A stretch of 25,704 nucleotides of DNA from DSNY01 sp016861185 (GTDB lineage: Bacteria; Pseudomonadota; Gammaproteobacteria; Burkholderiales; Burkholderiaceae_F). Made by a program: the position numbers and the translations under genes. Positions 10,489-17,589 of the stretch are shown in pieces (the first letter of the stretch is position 1; each line of letters starts with the position of its first letter). The stretch spans positions 1 to 25,704 of the forward strand of contig SZOR01000059.1 of the NCBI GenBank assembly GCA_030263275.1, in the 5' to 3' direction. The notes under the pieces were generated by a model. The model did not search any database and was not told the origin of the DNA. It was given only the letters and a program-made list of their open reading frames with translations.

Positions 10489-12210
10489 TTACGGTTGCCG
10501 GCGGATGCGGGGCTGAGGGTCGGGCGCGAGCGGCGCGTCCGCGCTGCGCGCGCGGATGAACTCCGCCAGCGCGTCGATGTCGAGCGGTCCGCCGACGCGG
10601 TCGCGCCCTTCGCGAAAGTGACGGAAACCGTCGCCGCCCGCCGCGAGGAAACTGTTGACCGTGATCCGATAGCGATCGTCGGGGCGAATCGGTCGGCCGT
10701 CGAGCTGCAGCGATCCGGGGACGATGCGGGCGCCGTGCTGGCGCTCGGCGCTCCACGCATAGGTGAATCCGATCGAGGGCTGCAGAAACAGCACCCGCTC
10801 GCCGTCGCGGCGCCACTGCGCCTCGATGATGCGTTCGAGCTGCGCGCCCGTGAGCGTCATCGTGACCAGCGTATTGCCGAAGGGCTGCATCGCGAAGAGA
10901 TCGCCGTACGTGACGGTGCCGTTGGGTGCGCGCGGCGCGAGATCGGTGCGGATGCCGCCGGGATTGGTGAAGGCGATCTGCGCGCCGTGGACGCGTGTGG
11001 CTGTGAGGTGCGCGTCGGCGATCAGGCGGCCGGCGGCGTGGTCGCCGCTTTCCGCGGGGCGGCGCGTGAAAGCGGCGGCGATGCGGCCGATCGGCCGTTC
11101 GGCGAGCGGTGCGGCGCGCTCCGCGTAGTGCGCGACCAGCGCTGCGACGCGCGGCGAAGGCTGCAGCGGCGGAAAGGCGGCGAGCACCGCGGGGTCGTCG
11201 TTGCGGTCGTTGGGCACGGGCAGATTGCGCGCGCGCGCACGGATGACGTCGCCGCCGGCGCGGTCTATCTCGAGGTCGACGACCGAAACGAGGCGCCCGA
11301 AGGATGCGCCCTGGATTACGACGCGGCCGTCGATCGTGCAGTTGTAGGCGCGGTGCGTGTGGGCGGTCAGCACGACGTCGATCGCTTCGTCGAGCTTGCG
11401 CACGATGTCGAAGATCTCGCCGCGCGGATTGACGCAGTCGTCGATGCCGCCGTCGGTTTGGCCGCCTTCGTGGACGACCGCGACGATCGCCCGCACGCCC
11501 TGCGCGCGCAGCTCCCTAGCGTAGCGGTTCAGCGTCGCCGCCTCGTCGAGGAAACGCCAGCCCGCGATGCCGCGCGGCATCACGATGCCCGGTGTGGCGC
11601 GCGTGACGGCGCCGATGAAGCCGACGCGCACGCCGTCGAGGGTCTTGACGAAGTACGGCGCGAACAGCGTTCGGCCGTCGCGATCGACGACGTTTGCGGC
11701 GAGAAACGGGAAGCGGGCGCCTTCGTAGCGTCCGGCAGAGTGCGCGCAGGTCGCGAGGTCGCCGCGCGGCGTGCTCGCGCATCCGCCGGCGACGAGCCGT
11801 CGCAGCTCGGCCACGCCCTGATCGAATTCGTGATTGCCGACGGCGTTCACGTCGACGCCGATCTCGTTCATCGCTTCGATCGTCGGCTCGTCGCGGAACA
11901 GCGCCGATACGAGCGGGGAAGCGCCGACGAGGTCGCCGGTCGAAATGACGACGCTTGCAGGCTGTTCGCGCCGCAGCTCGGCGATGCGCGTGGCCAGGAA
12001 AGCGGCACCGCCGCTGCGTACGGCAAGCGTGCGGACGGCGTCGGTCGGATGCGGTACCGCGATCGTCAGTTCGCCCGGCAGCAGATGGCCATGGAGATCG
12101 TTGAAGGCGATCAGGCGCACGCGCGCCAGCTCGGACGGCTGCGCCCACGCCGGGGCGATGGCGAGCGCGAGCGTCGCGAGCAGCTTGCAGACGGAGAAGA
12201 CGAATCGCAT
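10489..12210 (-). CDS. Periplasmic 5'-nucleotidase / UshA-family metallophosphoesterase
   Basis: A 573-residue secreted phosphoesterase. Residues 1-23 are a signal peptide ending APAWAQ. The N-terminal calcineurin-like domain has the metal-site motifs in order: FNDLHGH (36-42, D and H ligands), TGDLVGASP (91-99), GNHEFDQG (125-132, the GNHE motif) and TAHTHRAY (about 282-289, GHxH-like). The C-terminal 5'-nucleotidase domain follows from about residue 350, with FTNPGGIRTDL and SFLAAGGDGF, which match its substrate-binding loops. Family members hydrolyse nucleotides, 2',3'-cyclic nucleotides or UDP-sugars; the exact substrate cannot be read. Length fits UshA (550). ATG at 12208-12210 follows GGAG at 7 bases. 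It is divergent from the MFS gene and upstream of DUF2863 on the same strand. Confidence 0.9.
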   Translation of the reverse strand: MRFVFSVCKLLATLALAIAPAWAQPSELARVRLIAFNDLHGHLLPGELTIAVPHPTDAVRTLAVRSGGAAFLATRIAELRREQPASVVISTGDLVGASPLVSALFRDEPTIEAMNEIGVDVNAVGNHEFDQGVAELRRLVAGGCASTPRGDLATCAHSAGRYEGARFPFLAANVVDRDGRTLFAPYFVKTLDGVRVGFIGAVTRATPGIVMPRGIAGWRFLDEAATLNRYARELRAQGVRAIVAVVHEGGQTDGGIDDCVNPRGEIFDIVRKLDEAIDVVLTAHTHRAYNCTIDGRVVIQGASFGRLVSVVDLEIDRAGGDVIRARARNLPVPNDRNDDPAVLAAFPPLQPSPRVAALVAHYAERAAPLAERPIGRIAAAFTRRPAESGDHAAGRLIADAHLTATRVHGAQIAFTNPGGIRTDLAPRAPNGTVTYGDLFAMQPFGNTLVTMTLTGAQLERIIEAQWRRDGERVLFLQPSIGFTYAWSAERQHGARIVPGSLQLDGRPIRPDDRYRITVNSFLAAGGDGFRHFREGRDRVGGPLDIDALAEFIRARSADAPLAPDPQPRIRRQP

Positions 12211-12229
12211 CGGCGGATCTCCAGCCGCG

Positions 12230-12235
12230 ATTATC
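12230..12235 (-). promoter_or_regulatory. Candidate -10 box for the phosphoesterase gene
   Basis: The minus strand reads GATAAT, followed by CGCGGC, about 20 bases before the ATG. The motif is identical over 12 bases to the one before the DUF2863 gene. A -35 hexamer is not obvious. The divergent MFS promoter candidate lies about 30 bp away. Confidence 0.45.
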
Positions 12236-12262
12236 GATGCCCCGAGCTTGGAGAGGGCGCTC

Positions 12263-12271
12263 TGCTATCGT
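12263..12271 (+). promoter_or_regulatory. Extended -10 element for the MFS gene, possibly leaderless
   Basis: TGCTATCGT fits an extended -10 (TGn, then TATCGT with four of six matches). Transcription would start about 7 bases on, at or next to the ATG at 12278. GGAGAGGG at 12250-12257 is too far from the ATG to be a normal ribosome-binding site. A leaderless transcript is therefore possible. Confidence 0.35.
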
Positions 12272-12277
12272 CGCCGC

Positions 12278-13522
12278 ATGAGCGCCGCCGCAATGCCAAG
12301 CAACTTCAAGAGCGATGCCGAGATCATCGGCCTGGTCGGCCTCGCGCACGGCACGTCGCACTTCTTCCACCTGATGCTGCCGCCGTTGTTCCCGTGGCTG
12401 ATGCAAGAGTTCTCGCTGTCGTTCACACAGGTCGGTTTCCTGATGACGGTCTTTTTCGTGATCAGCGGCATCGGTCAGGCGCTCGCGGGCTTCGTCGTCG
12501 ATCGGGTGGGCGCGCGCCCGGTCCTGTTCTTCGGCGTCGGCACGCTCGCTACTTCGGGTCTCGTGCTGGGATTGGCGAACAGCTATCCGGCGCTCGTTCT
12601 GGCAGCCGCCGTCGCCGGCGTCGGCAACTCGATCTTTCATCCGGCCGACTTCACGCTGCTGAACCGCCGTGTGTCGCCGGCGCGGCTCGGGCACGCGTTT
12701 TCGGTGCACGGACTGTCGGGCAACCTCGGCTGGGCCGCGGCCCCGGTGTTCATGGCCGGCATCGCGAGCCTCAGCGACTGGCACGTCGCCGCTTTCGCGG
12801 CATCGGCCTGCGGCTTCGCGGTGCTCGCGACGCTGGTCGCGCGGGCCCGCGTGCTCGACGACCACGTCGCCGAGGGTTTGGTTGCCGCGCGGCCGACGAG
12901 TGACATGACTGGCTCGTCCGGCCAGTTCGACTTCCTGCGTTCGGGAGCGGTCTGGATGTGCTTCGTGTTCTTCTTTCTCGCGACGGGCGCGTTCGGCATT
13001 CTGCAGAACTACGCCCCGGCGATCCTCGGTCATGTCTATCAACTGCCGCTGGCCCTGGCGACCGCGGGCCTGACCTCGTATCTGCTGGGTAGTGCGGCCG
13101 GCATGGTGGTCGGCGGATTCGCCGCCGCGCGCCAGGAAAGCAGCGATCTGGTGATCGCGTTTGCGCTCGGGCTCGCAGCGCTCGTGGCGCTGGTGCTGGC
13201 CAGTGGAGCGGTGCCCGCCTGGAGCGTTATCGCATTGATGGCCGTGATGGGGCTCGGCGTAGGTATTGCCGGACCGAACCGCGATCTGCTCGTGCGCAAG
13301 GCGGCGACGGCGCAGTTCGGCAGGGCCTCTTACGGGCGCGTGTACGGATTCGTCTACTCGGGACTGGACATCGGCTTGGCGGTGACGCCCGTCGCTTTCG
13401 GGCCGGTGCTCGACGCGGGCGGGTTTTCGGCGGCGCTTACGGGGGTCGCCGCCCTGCAGGTCGCTGCGCTGGTGAGCGCGCTTCGCGTCGGCCGCGGCAC
13501 GCGGGCAGCTCACGCGGCCTAG
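12278..13522 (+). CDS. MFS transporter, Fsr-like
   Basis: A 414-residue major facilitator with about 12 membrane segments. The N-terminal part (GLVGLAHGTSHFFHLMLPPLFPWL, then GQALAGFVVDRVGARPVL with the MFS loop 2-3 motif G-x3-D-R-x-G-R-R-like) resembles the fosmidomycin-resistance (Fsr) group. A central cytoplasmic loop lies at about 205-220, and the C-terminal half includes GLGVGIAGPNRDLLVRKAA and RVYGFVYSGLDIGLAVTPV. The substrate cannot be inferred; Fsr relatives export fosmidomycin and quinolones, but many homologues are uncharacterised. ATG 12278 is chosen over ATG 12293 because it lies just after the -10-like element; both are in frame, and the long open frame further upstream overlaps the divergent gene. 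The RraA-fold gene follows 13 bp downstream, so the two are probably an operon. Confidence 0.88.
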   Translation: MSAAAMPSNFKSDAEIIGLVGLAHGTSHFFHLMLPPLFPWLMQEFSLSFTQVGFLMTVFFVISGIGQALAGFVVDRVGARPVLFFGVGTLATSGLVLGLANSYPALVLAAAVAGVGNSIFHPADFTLLNRRVSPARLGHAFSVHGLSGNLGWAAAPVFMAGIASLSDWHVAAFAASACGFAVLATLVARARVLDDHVAEGLVAARPTSDMTGSSGQFDFLRSGAVWMCFVFFFLATGAFGILQNYAPAILGHVYQLPLALATAGLTSYLLGSAAGMVVGGFAAARQESSDLVIAFALGLAALVALVLASGAVPAWSVIALMAVMGLGVGIAGPNRDLLVRKAATAQFGRASYGRVYGFVYSGLDIGLAVTPVAFGPVLDAGGFSAALTGVAALQVAALVSALRVGRGTRAAHAA

Positions 13523-13535
13523 AAGGGGCGGCGCC

Positions 13536-14036
13536 GTGAGCCGCTTCGCGACCACCGACCTGTGCGATGCGCACGAAGCGCAACTCGCCAGCGGCGAGGT
13601 GCAGGTCATGCAGCCCGCCATGCTGCGCTTCGGTGCGCGCCGCGCATTCCATGGTCAGGCCGTCACGCTGAAGCTCTTCGAGGACAACTCGCTGCTGGCC
13701 GAAGCGGTCCGGTCACCAGGCGAGGGGCGCGTTCTCGTCGTCGACGCGGGCGGCAGTACGCGCTGCGCCGTGTTGGGGGGCAATCTGGCCAAGGCGGCGG
13801 CGGGTTCGGGTTGGGCGGGCATCATCGTGAACGGCGCCGTGCGCGATGCCGACGAGATCGACGCGTGCGCCGTCGCGGTTCTCGCGTTGTCCCTCAACCC
13901 GCGCCGATCGGTGAAACGGGGCGTCGGAGATCGGGACATTCCGGTCAGTTTTGGCGGCGTCACCGTGCGGCCGGGCGACTGGATCTATAGCGACCGCGAC
14001 GGGACGCTCGTCAGTCGAGCCGCACTGCACGTCTAG
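13536..14036 (+). CDS. RraA-fold protein, probable 4-hydroxy-4-methyl-2-oxoglutarate aldolase / oxaloacetate decarboxylase
   Basis: A 166-residue RraA/HMG-aldolase family protein (E. coli RraA 161). The family splits into RNase E inhibitors and class II pyruvate aldolases, whose signature is G-x20-R-D-x2-E/D. Here G82 is followed by exactly 20 residues, then R103-D104-A-D-E107, so the aldolase signature is complete. E. coli RraA, as I recall it, lacks the final acidic residue. This favours cleavage of HMG or carboxy-hydroxy-oxoadipate to pyruvate, or oxaloacetate decarboxylation, with a divalent metal. The start is GTG at 13536, preceded by AGAAGGGG that overlaps the stop of the transporter gene, so translation is probably coupled. 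No aromatic ring-cleavage genes are near, so the pathway is unknown. RraA-like annotation is the alternative. Confidence 0.85.
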   Translation: MSRFATTDLCDAHEAQLASGEVQVMQPAMLRFGARRAFHGQAVTLKLFEDNSLLAEAVRSPGEGRVLVVDAGGSTRCAVLGGNLAKAAAGSGWAGIIVNGAVRDADEIDACAVAVLALSLNPRRSVKRGVGDRDIPVSFGGVTVRPGDWIYSDRDGTLVSRAALHV

Positions 14037-14082
14037 TGGATGGTCGTTTCATTCGGCGAAGAGCGTTTCGCATCGCGGCAAC

Positions 14083-14105
14083 GCGCTTGTGCGGGGCACA
14101 AGCGC
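14083..14105. promoter_or_regulatory. Perfect 10-bp inverted repeat upstream of aceA
   Basis: Arms GCGCTTGTGC (14083-14092) and GCACAAGCGC (14096-14105) flank GGG. It lies 47 bp after the RraA-fold gene and about 212 bp before aceA. It could be the stem of a terminator, but no T run follows on the plus strand (CGATTTCGC). It could equally be a protein-binding operator. The right arm recurs as GCACAAGCGCCG (12 identical bases) at 15736-15747 in the putative small RNA. Confidence 0.55.
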
Positions 14106-14317
14106 CGATTTCGCTGAGCTCAATCTGATGCCGTATCGCGAAACGTAACCTGTATGCTATTGATATATAAAAGTCGTTCGGAAGTTCTTCTATAAGATAG
14201 TTGTCTTGCTGCGTCGCTTGGTCGGCCATACGATGGCATCGGCTACCGAGGTTTCCGAGCGATCGGTCGGGGCATCGGCAGATCGATGAGCAGACATCCA
14301 TTCGAGTGGGAGAGAGC
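14106..14317 (+). promoter_or_regulatory. aceA upstream region with an AT-rich segment
   Basis: Bases about 14140-14205 are strikingly A+T-rich for this window (GATATATAAAAG, TTCTTCTATAAGATAG), typical of a regulated promoter. Several partial hexamers exist (TATGCT at 14153, TTGATA at 14160, TATAAG at 14191), but no pair has 16-18 bp spacing, so an activator-dependent promoter is likely and I do not assign a start. The rest of this stretch contains no supportable gene. GGGAGAGAG just before 14318 is the aceA ribosome-binding site. Confidence 0.45.
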
Positions 14318-15637
<1,320 letters not shown>

Positions 15638-15663
15638 AACACTCGGACATCCGTCTCCGCCCG

Positions 15664-15687
15664 GCAACGGTTTCGTTGCGACGCAAC
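15664..15687. promoter_or_regulatory. Overlapping palindromes abutting the orphan promoter
   Basis: GCAACG (15664) and CGTTGC (15674) form an inverted repeat with a 4-base loop. The second half is reused in GTTGCGACGCAAC (15675-15687), perfect except for its central base. The last base directly abuts the -35 hexamer at 15688. This arrangement looks like an operator for a dimeric regulator. The core TGC-N3-GCA also occurs in the inverted repeat upstream of aceA. Confidence 0.45.
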
Positions 15688-15716
15688 TTGAGCGGCTAGA
15701 AGCCGGCCTCTAGACT
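15688..15716 (+). promoter_or_regulatory. Sigma70-type promoter with no downstream gene
   Basis: TTGAGC at 15688-15693, a 17-bp spacer, then TAGACT at 15711-15716 (four of six matches each, optimal spacing). The predicted start is near 15723. No open frame with a start codon follows on the plus strand before the terminator at 15814. Confidence 0.55.
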
Positions 15717-15722
15717 GCGCCG

Positions 15723-15842
15723 CGATTGCCACAGCGCACAAGCGCCGGAGGGAGACAAGGGCGAGGTCGTAGGAGACGCCGTTAACAAGTTCGAAGAAAA
15801 TCGATCGACTGCTGGGGCCGCGCAAGCGGCCCCTTCTTTTTT
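15723..15842 (+). ncRNA. Putative small RNA of about 120 nt between aceA and lysR
   Basis: This segment is bounded by the promoter above and a strong intrinsic terminator. It contains no ATG or GTG that opens a frame of useful length. A Shine-Dalgarno-like GGAGGGAG at 15747-15754 is not followed by a start codon. Three GGA triplets (15747, 15751, 15772) are present, the last in the loop of a possible GGCG/CGCC stem (15760-15763 with 15777-15780). The arrangement fits a trans-acting or protein-binding small RNA. The alternatives are an aceA 3' UTR or the leftover leader of a lost gene. I do not recognise a known RNA family. Confidence 0.4.
15814..15842 (+). terminator. Strong rho-independent terminator
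   Basis: Stem arms GGGGCCGC (15814-15821) and GCGGCCCC (15826-15833) pair perfectly around GCAA, a stable tetraloop, and are followed by TTCTTTTTT (15834-15842). It acts on plus-strand transcripts from aceA and/or the putative small RNA. On the minus strand no T run follows the stem. Confidence 0.93.
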
Positions 15843-15852
15843 CTGTGGGTTG

Positions 15853-16803
15853 TCAGCCGGCTCGACGCGATCCCGTTGATGCGCCGAGCGCGAGCCTAAG
15901 GGCGTCGTCGGCGAAAGCAGCCTTGAGCTTCTCGATGAACAGGCGCACGCGCAGCGGCAGGTGCTTGCGTGCCGGGAAGACGCAGTACACGGGTGTCGGC
16001 GCGGCGGCGTAGCGGTCAAGCACGCTCACGAGCCGGCCCGCCAGGATGTCGTCGCCGACTTCCCACAGCGAGCGCCAGGCGAGGCCGAGTCCCGCCAGCG
16101 CCCATTCGTGCAGGACCGCGCCGTCGTTGCACGCAAGCGCAGCGGCGACGCGGATGGTGCTCGGCGCGCCGTCGATCGTGAAGGTCCACCCGCGTTGCGG
16201 TGGCGAGCCTGCGCCCGTGCCGTCGCCGAGCGTCAGGCAAAGATGGTGAGCCAGCTCGGCGGGATGACCCGGTTGCCCGCGCCGGCGCAGGTAAACGGGG
16301 GCGGCGACGACGACGCGCAGGCTTTCGCCGAGCTTGATCCGCACCAACGAGCTGTCGGCCTGCTCGCCGAAGCGGATCGCGCAATCGAATCCCTCGGCGA
16401 GCAGATCGACCACTCGGTCCGACAGGTCGAGCGAGACGTTCAGGCGCGGATGCTCGCGTGCGAACTCCGCGGCAAGCGGCGCGATGTACTTGCGCCCGAA
16501 CCCGGCCGGCGCGGTTATGCGGAGGTGGCCCGTCGCCTCGAGGCCGCGCGCGGAAACGGCTGTTTCCGCGGCTTCGAGTTCACTCAGGATGCGCTGGCAG
16601 TCCTCGACAAAAGCGGCACCTTCCGGCGTCAGCGACAAGCGGCGCGTGGTCCGCTGCAGCAGCTTGACGCCGAGCCGCGCCTCCAGGGCATCGAGGCGCC
16701 GGCTCACCATCGCAGGCGCGATGCCCTCGTGCCGCGCGGCCGCGGACAGGCTGCCGCGCTGGGCGACGCTGACGAAGGTCGCGATCTGCTTGAAATGGTC
16801 CAT
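15853..16803 (-). CDS. LysR-family transcriptional regulator
   Basis: A 316-residue LTTR. The N-terminal winged helix-turn-helix covers about 1-60 (FVSVAQRGSLSAAARHEGIAPAMVSRRLDALEARLGVKLLQR and TTRRLSLTPEG). The effector-binding domain runs from about 90 to 300, opening with HLRITAPAGFGRKYIAPLAAEF, typical of the CrgA-like/DsdC-like subgroup. The ATG at 16803 gives the canonical MDHFKQIATFVSVA start; the open frame extends further but would run into the divergent gene. It is transcribed away from the HAD-aceB genes, and a 7-bp inverted repeat lies in the 95-bp shared upstream region. This is the classic layout of an LTTR controlling its divergent neighbours and itself, so a role in glyoxylate-shunt control is plausible. 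The inducer is unknown. Confidence 0.9.
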   Translation of the reverse strand: MDHFKQIATFVSVAQRGSLSAAARHEGIAPAMVSRRLDALEARLGVKLLQRTTRRLSLTPEGAAFVEDCQRILSELEAAETAVSARGLEATGHLRITAPAGFGRKYIAPLAAEFAREHPRLNVSLDLSDRVVDLLAEGFDCAIRFGEQADSSLVRIKLGESLRVVVAAPVYLRRRGQPGHPAELAHHLCLTLGDGTGAGSPPQRGWTFTIDGAPSTIRVAAALACNDGAVLHEWALAGLGLAWRSLWEVGDDILAGRLVSVLDRYAAAPTPVYCVFPARKHLPLRVRLFIEKLKAAFADDALRLALGASTGSRRAG

Positions 16804-16828
16804 TGTTGAGCGGGAGTCAAAGAAGCTG

Positions 16829-16851
16829 TGCCGATCGGCGTTCAATCGGCA
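16829..16851. promoter_or_regulatory. Inverted repeat, probable LysR operator
   Basis: TGCCGAT (16829-16835) and ATCGGCA (16845-16851) are perfect inverted repeats separated by 9 bases. They lie between the divergent lysR and HAD genes, and the right arm overlaps the likely -35 region of the HAD-aceB promoter. LTTR recognition sites are interrupted dyads with T and A at set spacing, often T-N11-A; the spacing here is close but not identical. Confidence 0.5.
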
Positions 16852-16870
16852 AGTTGGGCGCAAATATACT
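16841..16870 (+). promoter_or_regulatory. Promoter of the HAD-aceB genes
   Basis: TATACT at 16865-16870 (five of six matches) is a good -10. The best -35, TTCAAT at 16841-16846 with an 18-bp spacer, is poor (three of six) and overlaps the right arm of the inverted repeat. A weak -35 under a regulator site suggests activation by the LysR protein. The predicted start near 16877 leaves a leader of about 22 nt. Confidence 0.5.
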
Positions 16871-16898
16871 TCGTCGATCCTTCGGCCCTCGCTGACGT

Positions 16899-17573
16899 AT
16901 GCGCGCCGCACTGTTCGACGTTTTTGGAACGCTGCTCGACGTGTATTCGGTGCAGGCGCTCGCCGAGCGTCTGTTCCCGGGAAACGGCGCACGGCTCGCG
17001 CAAACCTGGCGCGACAAGCAGATCGAGTACACCCGCCTGCGCACGCTGTCGGCCCGCTACGCGCCGTTTTCGCAGGTCACGCGCGAGGCGCTCGAGTTCT
17101 GCGTCGCCGCGCTCGCGCTCGACGCGACCGAGGATAAGTTGCGCGCCCTGCTCGCGCAGTACGAGCGGTTGGCGCCTTTTCCGGAGTCGCTCGACGCGCT
17201 CGAATCCCTGCGCGCTGCCGGCGTCGCGCTCGGCGTGTTGACCAACGGCGATCCGCCGCTTGTGCGGGCCGCACTGGACAACGCGAGACTGCTGCCGCTG
17301 TTCAAGCACGTGCTATCGGCCGATTCAGTGCAGGTCTTCAAGACCGCCGCGCCGGTCTATGCGCTCGGCCCGCAGGCGCTGGGCACGCCGGCGAGCGAGA
17401 TCCTCTTCGTGTCGAGCAACGGCTGGGACGCGATCGGCGCGACCTGGTTCGGCTACGCCACGTTCTGGGTCAACCGAACGGGGGCGCCGCTGGAGCGGCT
17501 CGGCACGGCGCCGCACGCGACCGGCCGCACGCTGACCGATGCGGCCGACTTCCTGATTTCCCGACTTCGCTGA
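16899..17573 (+). CDS. Haloacid dehalogenase type II (HAD superfamily)
   Basis: A 224-residue (S)-2-haloacid dehalogenase-like HAD protein. Compared with the well-studied L-DEX enzyme, the active site is nearly complete: nucleophile D7 in FDVFGTLLD, T11, R38 in TWRDKQIEY, K148 in VFK, Y154, and S172, N174, D177 in SSNGWDA. The serine of motif II is a threonine here (T115 in LTNG). Such enzymes hydrolyse 2-haloacids to 2-hydroxyacids; haloacetate would give glycolate, which can be oxidised to glyoxylate, the substrate of the malate synthase encoded 16 bp downstream. Dehalogenase activity is not proved, and a phosphatase acting on phosphoglycolate-like metabolites is possible. The ATG at 16899 has no clear Shine-Dalgarno. 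It is divergent from lysR. Confidence 0.88.
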   Translation: MRAALFDVFGTLLDVYSVQALAERLFPGNGARLAQTWRDKQIEYTRLRTLSARYAPFSQVTREALEFCVAALALDATEDKLRALLAQYERLAPFPESLDALESLRAAGVALGVLTNGDPPLVRAALDNARLLPLFKHVLSADSVQVFKTAAPVYALGPQALGTPASEILFVSSNGWDAIGATWFGYATFWVNRTGAPLERLGTAPHATGRTLTDAADFLISRLR

Positions 17574-17589
17574 TTCGTAGGAGTACGCG

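Noticed and set aside
10405..12903. Very long plus-strand open frame (about 830 codons)
   Set aside because: It covers the antisense of the phosphoesterase and overlaps the MFS gene in another frame; the composition is Arg- and Asp-rich with no domain.
11516..13621. Long minus-strand open frame opposite the MFS gene
   Set aside because: Low-complexity charged translation, antisense to a well-formed 12-segment transporter.
13951..14148. Small plus-strand frame after the RraA-fold gene
   Set aside because: Mostly overlaps the end of that gene in another frame and has no ribosome-binding site; the region is better read as the aceA upstream region.
16829..17573. Possible regulator-toxin or defence pair (LysR plus HAD)
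   Set aside because: The HAD protein has an intact dehalogenase active site and adjoins aceB; nothing suggests a defence role.
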